64,000 nucleotides of DNA from Vigna angularis. Taxonomy: Eukaryota; Streptophyta; Magnoliopsida; Fabales; Fabaceae. The position numbers were made by a program, and so were the translations under genes. Of this stretch, positions 49,278 to 61,333 are shown in pieces. Location of the stretch: NCBI RefSeq assembly GCF_016808095.1, contig NC_068980.1:15255388-15319387 (forward strand), written 5' to 3'. The notes below the pieces were generated by a model. The model made no database searches. It was not told the DNA's origin and saw only the letters and a program-made list of their open reading frames with translations. Positions within the stretch are counted from its first letter, which is position 1. Every line of letters starts with the position of its first letter.

Positions 49278-51731
49278 TGTAATACCCCGATTTAGGCGTT
49301 ACAATTTATTTTTCCACAAAAATACATATATAACTTTTCTTTAACAATTTTCAACACCAACAAAATATTAAGTGTTTTATTACAGCACAAGTCTTCTAAA
49401 ATAAAATTTCACACAGTTCATAAACTTCTGAAATTTAAAATTCCACACATTTTGAAATTTCAAAACATATTTATTTAGAAATCCCCGATGTCTGTTTTTT
49501 TTTTTTCCACAGATCTCTTATCTTCTAAGCAAGTCCAGAACCATATGCTAATTCATCTGAAATAGTTTCTGCTCCCGTATAATATCACACATTATACGAT
49601 CATTGCATTCACATACACAAACACAAACAATAGGGTGAGCTAACTGAAACAAACATACAATCCATTCACAATTTGTTAATAATACATCCACATTATTCAA
49701 TACAGTTAAGCACACACACTCAACATATTATCACAATATCATTGCTCAACAATTTTACTATTCCACTTATCAAAGTGTTACAACTTCACCTCATCTGACT
49801 TACTTACCAAAGTAGTACAAACCAAGTTATTCTCTCTACTTATCAAAGTAGCACCGCAAGACATTATTGTCTACTTACCAAAGCAGTACGGTATAATTAA
49901 TTTGCCTACTTACCAAAGTAGCATAAAACAAGATCTTCTGCCTACTTACCAAAGTAGCGCAACAAGACAATACTGTCTACTTACAAAGTAGCACAGTATA
50001 GTTAATCTGCCTACTTATCAAAGTAGCCCGATTTATATCATTCTCTTTATCTCTTCCTTCATCATCTCATCCTGCCTACTTATCAAAGTAGCACAAATTA
50101 ACCAAATTACCTTTTTCAACATATTATTTATCGACAATCTGAACCAATCAAACTAATCAACAACATGTTTAGATTATATGGTAAGCTTTTCAGTCCAATC
50201 CAACGGTTAATGAGGCAGAAATCATCAATTTTGTATAAATGATCCAAAAACATAAATTAAGCAATATTGAGATCCCTGAGAAGTTACGAAATTAATATCT
50301 CTAAATCGGTACCTCCGATCTAAAATCCGAACGGTCGAAGTATGTCCCTATCTGTTATGCGCTTCATACTAAAGTTTCAGGTTAATCTAACGGTTTACTA
50401 AGTAGATATGAAGGTTTTACCGAGGTAACTGAGAGACAGAAATTTAAGTGGTTCTCGGTTAAACTCCAAATACGGAATGAATTCCTCTAAGCACAGACAT
50501 CTAATTCCAAATCTGAACGGTCAAGATCACCTAATATGTCTTATGAACTCCATACTAAAGTTTGGGCTCAATCTAACGGTAAATGGAATATACATGAAAT
50601 TTTTACCAATATAATGTAAGAACAGAATTATAGTGTTCATCAAATATTTCAAACTTTCGAAATTTCTTTCTCTAAGCATAGACCTTTAATTACAAATCCA
50701 ATCGGTCACAATGTATTAATATGTCTTAGGGATTCTATATCAAATTTTGAGGTTGATCTAACGGTCAAATAGGTCAGAATTCTATATTTTACTGAGACAA
50801 CTTAGTAACAGAACTACAGGGGTAACTAATTTACTCAAACTTACAGGATTTATTTCTCCAAGTACAGACTTCTATTTTCAAATCCGAACAGTCAAAGTTT
50901 AGTAATATGTCTTAGGATTCACATATTAAAATTTTAGCTAAATCCAACGATAAAAACAATTAATAGAAATTTATCACCACAGTAACTCGAAAATAAGAAA
51001 TTATAATCATGAAAACCAAATTTTACACAAGTCAATATATAACTACCATTACCAAATTTATTTTTTTTTTTAACATATTCATTTTCATGATCATAACAAT
51101 AAAGGATTAGCTCCCCTTCATCAAAGTCAAGCAATTGGAACCATATTTCTAACTACAAAATTCTAGAAATTAAGTTGAGTTAGCTCCCCTTACCTCATGA
51201 AGGCTCAAACACCTTAAACTCTTCTTCAAAGAGAGCAACTCCTCTCCTCCTTGCTAGACCAAGTCAGCCTCCACACTTAGGACACTTAGGATTTCGTTCA
51301 CCCCTCACCAAGGAGCTCTCTACTCTCCTCCAAAACTCCAAATCGGATTTCGAATTAAAAGAAGAAGCCTTAGACAACTAAGGACCCATGCACTTGCCAC
51401 CTAACAATAATAAACAACCAATGGACCATCCTAAACCATTTTCCAGCCCTAAAACATGGTAGGAAAGTCTCCAAAGGGTCCCAAAATGTTCTCCTAGTGC
51501 AGAACACAACCTACCCACTCCAAAAAGTTGCAACTTGTAAAAATACACCTAAAATTAAGGTTGGACGCTAGCCCCTGGACAGCAAAACTGTCACGTTTTC
51601 CCCAGCTCGGTTAGACCCCTTCCCGAAGTCCAAAATATGCGTATGAGTAGTCAAATTGAAGCTATTTGAGTCTAGTTTCCAATAAAATAAGAATCAACTC
51701 AATTGATATTTTACTAAGAATAATAATTTCA
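49278..51731 (-). repeat. L2 LTR copy a (2454 bp)
   Basis: Plus-strand ends TGTAATACCCCG and AATTTCA (TGAAATT...GGTATTACA on the element strand). It holds nine short CTACTT-AAGTAG hairpins (49764-50092), then about four diverged tandem units of roughly 185 bp (about 50280-50960; shared phrases AATATGTCTTA and ATCTAACGGT). A CT-rich leader-like segment follows near 51190-51330. The phrase GGGCTCAATCTAACGGTAAA is related to GGGCTCAATGTAATAAAA in L1 (47378), so L1 and L2 share ancestry. Confidence 0.85.
49764..50092 (-). repeat. Nine small hairpins CTACTT-AAGTAG in L2 copy a
   Basis: Short inverted repeats with a 3-4 base loop (ACCA, ATCA or ACA), for example CTACTTATCAAAGTAG at 49836-49851. 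Starts near 49764, 49801, 49836, 49877, 49906, 49940, 49975, 50009 and 50077. The first is CACTTATCAAAGTG, where the outer pair is C-G instead of T-A, again keeping the stem. Repeated 5427 bp to the right. Confidence 0.9.
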
Positions 51732-51781
51732 CTCCCCAGAGTCCCAAAATATTTTCGAAAACCATTGCTCTGATACCAAAA
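51732..51781 (-). other. 50-bp mini-internal region between L1 (right) and L2 (left)
   Basis: On the minus strand: TTTTGGTATCAGAGC (perfect tRNA-Met primer-binding site, rc of 51767-51778), AATGGTTTTCGAAAATATTT, then GGGACTCTGGGGAG, a polypurine tract against L2. Repeated at 57159-57208. Confidence 0.85.
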
Positions 51782-54581
51782 TGTAACACCCAAATATTTT
51801 AAAGGGTATTACTGATAGTTAGAGACTAAATTAATTTGATATCTCATATAAACAATCAAACTTTATTACAATTACTCCAAAGTACAATACCAAACTTACA
51901 AACTTTAAACAATATAGTCTTCACCATTGAAATTTCAACTTATAAGTTTTACACAACATAATCTTCCCAATACAAATTTATTCTTTTTACAAAAATCCCT
52001 AAAAGTTTTTCCCCACATCTCTTTCATCTCTAAGCTTTTTCAACCGCATCTGCAACATTATCTAATCACATATAACATGAGTTATATGATCATAGTACAA
52101 ACAAATAAGGGTAAGCCAACCATATCATAAAATCATTAAACTTGTAATAAAAATATTATAATCATGTGTTTCTGCAATTGATAAAATATCATTATTCCGA
52201 TGTCATTAATTCATCATTATCAAAATCATCTTTCTCCTTTCCATAAATCTTACAAGTGTACCATGCTTACTCATGAAGCCTTATGGTCAGACCGCTCTCT
52301 GCCTGTTTCCTTAAGCCTCACTTATATACTATGTCTTACTTTCTGAAGCCTTATGGTCAGACCCCTCTCTGCTTGCTTTTATAAAACTTACGAATCATAG
52401 GTTCATGTCAAAGCCTTATGGTCAGACCACTTTCTACCTGCTTTCATAAACCTCATGTGTTACTTTGCTCATACCAAACTCTCATGGTATAACTCGAACA
52501 TACTACTCCCGGTAGTAACATCATTTCATAAGTAATGATTTCTCATATCCACCCCAACATTTCATAAAACCAACAATTCATACCCTCTTATCCATCTAAC
52601 TCAATCATGTTCATTCTTTAATCATGAATTCATAATAACCCGTTTTGGTATCAATAAATTAAACATATTGCCAGATATCATGCTTCATATTATAAACTCA
52701 TTTTGCCCATAACGAGTATAACTCAACGTATTTTCACCAAACAAAGATCATGGATCAACCAAAATATATCAACATATCTTAGGAAATACATATTAAAGTC
52801 TGGGCTCAATGTAATAAAATATATATGAAATTTTTACCATGATAATATTATGCATCTACAATCAACTTGTTTTATTTTATTTTCATCCTAGTATGGATTT
52901 TTCTTTATTCCAATTGGTCACCGGAGAGGACCCAGATGTCTGAACGCATCAAACTCACCTTCGACGCCAGCACATATGACTAGTCACAACTGACTGGACC
53001 AGGCCAGGGCTGCTCTATGATCAGGGATGTGCCAACTCAGGTTTTTAAGGTTCCTCTATCCTACCAACAAAGAAAGGCCCTCAATAATTAATAATTGATT
53101 TATTTAAATTATCTATCATGTTCTCTTATGCTCTAAATTTGAAATGTCAAATTCTAATGTGTTCACTTCCTCTCATAGCAACCTCAAACAATATTTGTAC
53201 ATGTATTTAATACCCATATATAAGCTATTTCAGAACCCTTACTTCAGACCTTCCAACAAGATCAATTTCAGCCAACAAACTCATTCAGAACAGATTAAAT
53301 TCATCACGTCACAACATGTATAATTTCACAGTTTCAGTTATCATGCCCAATATAATAAAAGTCATAAAATAGTTTCACAAGAGCACACCAGTTCAACATT
53401 CATATGCAAATATTTTATAAAATAAATTCATACAAAAATAATTAGCTCCCATTACCATCAAAATAATATTAATATAAAAATTTAGGGGAATCAAGAAGTT
53501 GAATCTGGCAGAGCCGGTTAGACAACTTCTCATCATACCAGAAAGATGCAATAAAAAAAATAGATAAAACAATAAAATTTCTAGGGAAACAAGAAGTTGA
53601 ATCTGGCAGAGCCGGTTAGACAACTTCTAATCCATCCAAAAATACAATATAATTAAATAACACGAACATTAACATGTCTGGGGAAACAAGAAGTTGAATC
53701 TGGCAGAGCCGGTTAGACAACTTCTAATCCTTCCAAAAATGCAATAAAATAAATAAGTAAAGCAATAAATAGTTTGGGGAAACAAGAAGTTGAATCTGGC
53801 AGAGCCGGTTAGACAACTTCTAATCCTTCCAAAATACAATAAAAATAAATAAGGAAAGCAATAAAATGTTTGGGGAAACAAGAAATTGAATCTGGCAGAG
53901 CCGGTTAGACAATTTCTAATCCTTCCAAAATAATAAAAAAAAAAATAAACAACTAATAACATACAAATGGCATAACATAATCAATATCACATTTTACAAC
54001 TATCACACTTGGATATCATCACAGAAGCATACTCTTATTTAAATTTCAAGATCATACAGAAACAAAATACTCCATATTCAAGATTTAAGATCAGACAAAA
54101 GCAAAATATAGCATATTCAAGACTCAAGATAATATAAAAGGAATACTCAAAGTTAGCTCCCCTTACCTCTATTCCAGACTTAGTTTCCTCTTCTCAAACC
54201 GTTCTCCGGAAACATCCAGAATTTCCCCTCTTCAACTAGAATTTACTCCAACTCTCTTCTCTCACAATTTCTCTAGAATTTTGGTGTAAATTTCCAGCCT
54301 CCCCCCCTTGGCTATTTATAGTAAAAAAATTTACTATTCATTTTTACTATTCATTTTTACTATTCATTTTTTTATTCATTTTACTATTACAAAAATAATT
54401 TTTTTATTTGCAAATTGGTGAATTCTGATCTCAAAGCTACGTGTAACACTTATCCTTTCCAAAAATATTTTTTTTTTACTATTCACTTTTTACTATTCAC
54501 AATTTACTATTCACAATTTACTATTCACTAATTTTTAATTTTTTTTTCTAGTATCTAACAAATATTTTCAAGGATCTTACA
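51782..54581 (-). repeat. L1 LTR copy b (2800 bp)
   Basis: Same ends and length as copy a. It shares with copy c the variants CTACCTGC and TTTCCTCTTC. Hairpin array at about 53494-53917. Confidence 0.95.
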
Positions 54582-54704
54582 ATCTCCCCAACAACATTTA
54601 TTTTCGTCCTCGAAAATTATTTATTTAAACAAAGACTATTTAACAAAAGATTACTTACAAAAGAGATATGGATTTTCGAAAACCATTGCTCTGATACCCA
54701 ATAG

Positions 54705-57158
54705 TGTAATACCCCGATTTAGGCGTTACAATTTATTTTTCCACAAAAATACATATATAACTTTTCTTTAACAATTTTCAACACCAACAAAATATTAAGT
54801 GTTTTATTACAGCACAAGTCTTCTAAAATAAAATTTCACACAGTTCATAAACTTCTGAAATTTAAAATTCCACACATTTTGAAATTTCAAAACATATTTA
54901 TTTAGAAATCCCCGATGTCTGTTTTTTTTTTTCCACAGATCTCTTATCTTCTAAGCAAGTCCAGAACCATATGCTAATTCATCTGAAATAGTTTCTGCTC
55001 CCGTATAATATCACACATTATACGATCATTGCATTCACATACACAAACACAAACAATAGGGTGAGCTAACTGAAACAAACATACAATCCATTCACAATTT
55101 GTTAATAATACATCCACATTATTCAATACAGTTAAGCACACACACTCAACATATTATCACAATATCATTGCTCAACAATTTTACTATTCCACTTATCAAA
55201 GTGTTACAACTTCACCTCATCTGACTTACTTACCAAAGTAGTACAAACCAAGTTATTCTCTCTACTTATCAAAGTAGCACCGCAAGACATTATTGTCTAC
55301 TTACCAAAGCAGTACGGTATAATTAATTTGCCTACTTACCAAAGTAGCATAAAACAAGATCTTCTGCCTACTTACCAAAGTAGCGCAACAAGACAATACT
55401 GTCTACTTACAAAGTAGCACAGTATAGTTAATCTGCCTACTTATCAAAGTAGCCCGATTTATATCATTCTCTTTATCTCTTCCTTCATCATCTCATCCTG
55501 CCTACTTATCAAAGTAGCACAAATTAACCAAATTACCTTTTTCAACATATTATTTATCGACAATCTGAACCAATCAAACTAATCAACAACATGTTTAGAT
55601 TATATGGTAAGCTTTTCAGTCCAATCCAACGGTTAATGAGGCAGAAATCATCAATTTTGTATAAATGATCCAAAAACATAAATTAAGCAATATTGAGATC
55701 CCTGAGAAGTTACGAAATTAATATCTCTAAATCGGTACCTCCGATCTAAAATCCGAACGGTCGAAGTATGTCCCTATCTGTTATGCGCTTCATACTAAAG
55801 TTTCAGGTTAATCTAACGGTTTACTAAGTAGATATGAAGGTTTTACCGAGGTAACTGAGAGACAGAAATTTAAGTGGTTCTCGGTTAAACTCCAAATACG
55901 GAATGAATTCCTCTAAGCACAGACATCTAATTCCAAATCTGAACGGTCAAGATCACCTAATATGTCTTATGAACTCCATACTAAAGTTTGGGCTCAATCT
56001 AACGGTAAATGGAATATACATGAAATTTTTACCAATATAATGTAAGAACAGAATTATAGTGTTCATCAAATATTTCAAACTTTCGAAATTTCTTTCTCTA
56101 AGCATAGACCTTTAATTACAAATCCAATCGGTCACAATGTATTAATATGTCTTAGGGATTCTATATCAAATTTTGAGGTTGATCTAACGGTCAAATAGGT
56201 CAGAATTCTATATTTTACTGAGACAACTTAGTAACAGAACTACAGGGGTAACTAATTTACTCAAACTTACAGGATTTATTTCTCCAAGTACAGACTTCTA
56301 TTTTCAAATCCGAACAGTCAAAGTTTAGTAATATGTCTTAGGATTCACATATTAAAATTTTAGCTAAATCCAACGATAAAAACAATTAATAGAAATTTAT
56401 CACCACAGTAACTCGAAAATAAGAAATTATAATCATGAAAACCAAATTTTACACAAGTCAATATATAACTACCATTACCAAATTTATTTTTTTTTTTTAA
56501 CATATTCATTTTCATGATCATAACAATAAAGGATTAGCTCCCCTTCATCAAAGTCAAGCAATTGGAACCATATTTCTAACTACAAAATTCTAGAAATTAA
56601 GTTGAGTTAGCTCCCCTTACCTCATGAAGGCTCAAACACCTTAAACTCTTCTTCAAAGAGAGCAACTCCTCTCCTCCTTGCTAGACCAAGTCAGCCTCCA
56701 CACTTAGGACACTTAGGATTTCGTTCACCCCTCACCAAGGAGCTCTCTACTCTCCTCCAAAACTCCAAATCGGATTTCGAATTAAAAGAAGAAGCCTTAG
56801 ACAACTAAGGACCCATGCACTTGCCACCTAACAATAATAAACAACCAATGGACCATCCTAAACCATTTTCCAGCCCTAAAACATGGTAGGAAAGTCTCCA
56901 AAGGGTCCCAAAATGTTCTCCTAGTGCAGAACACAACCTACCCACTCCAAAAAGTTGCAACTTGTAAAAATACACCTAAAATTAAGGTTGGACGCTAGCC
57001 CCTGGACAGCAAAACTGTCACGTTTTCCCCAGCTCGGTTAGACCCCTTCCCGAAGTCCAAAATATGCGTATGAGTAGTCAAATTGAAGCTATTTGAGTCT
57101 AGTTTCCAATAAAATAAGAATCAACTCAATTGATATTTTACTAAGAATAATAATTTCA
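54705..57158 (-). repeat. L2 LTR copy b (2454 bp)
   Basis: Near-identical to 49278-51731; the visible differences are homopolymer lengths (for example the T-run near 54920 is one shorter and the one near 56489 one longer). Confidence 0.9.
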
Positions 57159-57208
57159 CTCCCCAGAGTCCCAAAATATTTTCGAAAACCATTGCTCTGA
57201 TACCAAAA

Positions 57209-60007
57209 TGTAACACCCAAATATTTTAAAGGGTATTACTGATAGTTAGAGACTAAATTAATTTGATATCTCATATAAACAATCAAACTTTATTACAATT
57301 ACTCCAAAGTACAATACCAAACTTACAAACTTTAAACAATATAGTCTTCACCATTGAAATTTCAACTTATAAGTTTTACACAACATAATCTTCCCAATAC
57401 AAATTTATTCTTTTTACAAAAATCCCTAAAAGTTTTTCCCCACATCTCTTTCATCTCTAAGCTTTTTCAACCGCATCTGCAACATTATCTAATCACATAT
57501 AACATGAGTTATATGATCATAGTACAAACAAATAAGGGTAAGCCAACCATATCATAAAATCATTAAACTTGTAATAAAAATATTATAATCATGTGTTTCT
57601 GCAATTGATAAAATATCATTATTCCGATGTCATTAATTCATCATTATCAAAATCATCTTTCTCCTTTCCATAAATCTTACAAGTGTACCATGCTTACTCA
57701 TGAAGCCTTATGGTCAGACCGCTCTCTGCCTGTTTCCTTAAGCCTCACTTATATACTATGTCTTACTTTCTGAAGCCTTATGGTCAGACCCCTCTCTGCT
57801 TGCTTTTATAAAACTTACGAATCATAGGTTCATGTCAAAGCCTTATGGTCAGACCACTTTCTACCTGCTTTCATAAACCTCATGTGTTACTTTGCTCATA
57901 CCAAACTCTCATGGTATAACTCGAACATACTACTCCCGGTAGTAACATCATTTCATAAGTAATGATTTCTCATATCCACCCCAACATTTCATAAAACCAA
58001 CAATTCATACCCTCTTATCCATCTAACTCAATCATGTTCATTCTTTAATCATGAATTCATAATAACCCGTTTTGGTATCAATAAATTAAACATATTGCCA
58101 GATATCATGCTTCATATTATAAACTCATTTTGCCCATAACGAGTATAACTCAACGTATTTTCACCAAACAAAGATCATGGATCAACCAAAATATATCAAC
58201 ATATCTTAGGAAATACATATTAAAGTCTGGGCTCAATGTAATAAAATATATATGAAATTTTTACCATGATAATATTATGCATCTACAATCAACTTGTTTT
58301 ATTTTATTTTCATCCTAGTATGGATTTTTCTTTATTCCAATTGGTCACCGGAGAGGACCCAGATGTCTGAACGCATCAAACTCACCTTCGACGCCAGCAC
58401 ATATGACTAGTCACAACTGACTGGACCAGGCCAGGGCTGCTCTATGATCAGGGATGTGCCAACTCAGGTTTTTAAGGTTCCTCTATCCTACCAACAAAGA
58501 AAGGCCCTCAATAATTAATAATTGATTTATTTAAATTATCTATCATGTTCTCTTATGCTCTAAATTTGAAATGTCAAATTCTAATGTGTTCACTTCCTCT
58601 CATAGCAACCTCAAACAATATTTGTACATGTATTTAATACCCATATATAAGCTATTTCAGAACCCTTACTTCAGACCTTCCAACAAGATCAATTTCAGCC
58701 AACAAACTCATTCAGAACAGATTAAATTCATCACGTCACAACATGTATAATTTCACAGTTTCAGTTATCATGCCCAATATAATAAAAGTCATAAAATAGT
58801 TTCACAAGAGCACACCAGTTCAACATTCATATGCAAATATTTTATAAAATAAATTCATACAAAAATAATTAGCTCCCATTACCATCAAAATAATATTAAT
58901 ATAAAAATTTAGGGGAATCAAGAAGTTGAATCTGGCAGAGCCGGTTAGACAACTTCTCATCATACCAGAAAGATGCAATAAAAAAAATAGATAAAACAAT
59001 AAAATTTCTAGGGAAACAAGAAGTTGAATCTGGCAGAGCCGGTTAGACAACTTCTAATCCATCCAAAAATACAATATAATTAAATAACACGAACATTAAC
59101 ATGTCTGGGGAAACAAGAAGTTGAATCTGGCAGAGCCGGTTAGACAACTTCTAATCCTTCCAAAAATGCAATAAAATAAATAAGTAAAGCAATAAATAGT
59201 TTGGGGAAACAAGAAGTTGAATCTGGCAGAGCCGGTTAGACAACTTCTAATCCTTCCAAAATACAATAAAAATAAATAAGGAAAGCAATAAAATGTTTGG
59301 GGAAACAAGAAATTGAATCTGGCAGAGCCGGTTAGACAATTTCTAATCCTTCCAAAATAATAAAAAAAAAATAAACAACTAATAACATACAAATGGCATA
59401 ACATAATCAATATCACATTTTACAACTATCACACTTGGATATCATCACAGAAGCATACTCTTATTTAAATTTCAAGATCATACAGAAACAAAATACTCCA
59501 TATTCAAGATTTAAGATTAGACAAAAGCAAAATATAGCATATTCAAGACTCAAGATAATATAAAAGGAATACTCAAAGTTAGCTCCCCTTACCTCTATTC
59601 CAGACTTAGTTTCCTCTTCTCAAACCGTTCTCCGGAAACATCCAGAATTTCCCCTCTTCAACTAGAATTTACTCCAACTCTCTTCTCTCACAATTTCTCT
59701 AGAATTTTGGTGTAAATTTCCAGCCTCCCCCCCTTGGCTATTTATAGTAAAAAAATTTACTATTCATTTTTACTATTCATTTTTACTATTCATTTTTTTA
59801 TTCATTTTACTATTACAAAAATAATTTTTTTATTTGCAAATTGGTGAATTCTGATCTCAAAGCTACGTGTAACACTTATCCTTTCCAAAAATATTTTTTT
59901 TTACTATTCACTTTTTACTATTCACAATTTACTATTCACAATTTACTATTCACTAATTTTTAATTTTTTTTTTCTAGTATCTAACAAATATTTTCAAGGA
60001 TCTTACA
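57209..60007 (-). repeat. L1 LTR copy c (2799 bp)
   Basis: Ends with GGATCTTACA directly against the ACACT duplication. It carries a private variant (AAGATTAGAC near 59514 versus AAGATCAGAC) and homopolymer differences. Hairpin array at about 58921-59344. Confidence 0.95.
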
Positions 60008-60273
60008 ACACTCTCTATGCTCCACTCGGCCGGATGGTTAGTAGAGGAAGTGGATGCTCCGGGTGTGCTCCTTGTAGTCGCGATAGTTTCCATTAGCTGT
60101 CGTTGGGTCGCTTCAGAGTTTGCACGAGCGGCTTCTAGACTCTGCAAAGCGGCCGTGTTCTGCTGCACCAAGGCAGTGTTCTGCTGTTGAAGCGCCTCTA
60201 TTACTAATTCCATTAGTCTGGTGTGGTCAGACGCATCACGCTCGGTAGGTTGAGGAGGAGGTCTTGGTGCCAT
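60008..60273 (-). pseudogene. Chromovirus H gag N-terminus
   Basis: Starts MAPRPPPQPTERDASDHTRL at 60273 and runs through a Gln/Ala-rich coiled coil to PAEWSIES, where the L1-L2 insertion cuts it; it continues in frame at 46354. The primer-binding site and LTR lie about 135-150 bp upstream, the normal gag position. Confidence 0.85.
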
Positions 60274-60407
60274 TAGTTCTCTGAGAAGCAGAGAAAACGA
60301 TCATTAGTTAAGTTCAAAGAGTTTGAGTCACTCATCAAACGAACGTTGAGCACACAGCACAAGCATAATATGCTCATAACCTACAGTGTTCCTTAAGGAA
60401 CAAAACT

Positions 60408-60419
60408 GCTCTGATACCA
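60408..60419 (-). other. Primer-binding site of H
   Basis: The minus strand reads TGGTATCAGAGC, complementary to the 3' end of initiator tRNA-Met, four bases inside the 5' LTR. It fixes the element's orientation. Confidence 0.9.
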
Positions 60420-60423
60420 CTAA

Positions 60424-61085
60424 TGTAACATCCCAAAAATACAACAATAAACTATATATTAGAATAATCACATTAATAATAATCCAGAATCAGTCTTACA
60501 CTAGAGTCGAGCGTACGCTCATGGCCGAACGGTCTTACAAAAAGACTTTCAACTGAACCGCTCAAGATAAAAGAAATCCTGACCGAACGGTTTACAAGAG
60601 ACAATTACCGAACGGTCAGATAACAACAAAAGAGAGGAGGTGACCGAACAATCACCTCGCAATAAAACTACCATCTACTAACCAAACGTTCCTACAGCTC
60701 GGTCTTCACTTCCACCTCTACCAAATTTTCTTCTTCCAGCGCCTCTTCCAGTCGCTCATCTCCTTCTACTCACATCCACACGGATGATCATTGCAACGAC
60801 AAGGACGAAAGTACAAAGATGAGACAACACAATAAAACACAGGGTAAGCTTATGTAATTTAATTCATGCATAAACATACATTTCAACCAATCCACACACA
60901 AGGTACATTTCATCATACATATCATACGAATCCTATTACTAGACTGACTGTCCGGACGGTATGAAATCTGCGTAGCTACATGCGTTCGTGCACCTGGGTG
61001 ATGTAGTAACTGGAATACTCTCATCAGCTGCCACCCGAGGTTAGTCTTATTCATCCAAAGTCCCCTAAGGACGGGACCTCCTGCC
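60424..61085 (-). repeat. 5' LTR of H, truncated
   Basis: Matches 40771-41397 from TGTAACATCCC to CCTCCTGCC with scattered changes and one indel of about 45 bp, then stops matching. The outer three quarters of the LTR are lost. Confidence 0.88.
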
Positions 61086-61333
61086 TTAAACACTTCATCC
61101 TTCACCATAATATACACCAAAATGGTGACACTTCAACCATCATCCACCACACATTCCGATTTCCATTACAAAACTATGAGCTCCATGAACATATAGCTTG
61201 ATTGCTTCTATATTTGGCTTGTCCTAGCTAGAGCACTGCCATCATTTAAGGTTGACCCAACCTCCTTCTAGACGCATCATCAAATTGCACCATCAAGCCA
61301 CTTCAACACTTCTTCTTCATCCTTTTGCACCAT
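61086..61333. other. Unassigned 248 bp between H and the Tat-type LTR
   Basis: No coding sequence or known end is seen. It may be the outer flank of the Tat-type element or part of another repeat; its left edge is the break in the H LTR. Confidence 0.4.

Larger units (their letters stand above)
46355..60007 (-). mobile_element. Tandem LTR array L1-L2-L1-L2-L1 inserted in H gag
   Basis: The 13,653-bp insertion is flanked by ACACT on both sides (46350-46354 and 60008-60012), a clean 5-bp integrase-type duplication. It consists of three near-identical 2.8-kb LTRs (L1) and two 2.45-kb LTRs of a second type (L2), alternating. The repeat period is exactly 5427 bp (starts 46355, 51782, 57209). Between L1 and L2 are 123-bp or 50-bp spacers with a primer-binding site and a polypurine tract but no coding sequence. 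All parts point to the minus strand. The element is non-autonomous. Confidence 0.93.

Noticed and set aside
46355..60007. Assembly duplication as the sole explanation of the 5427-bp repeat
   Set aside because: Copies differ at a few bases and in homopolymer lengths, and the outer ends carry a perfect ACACT duplication. It is still worth confirming with long reads, because identity is very high.
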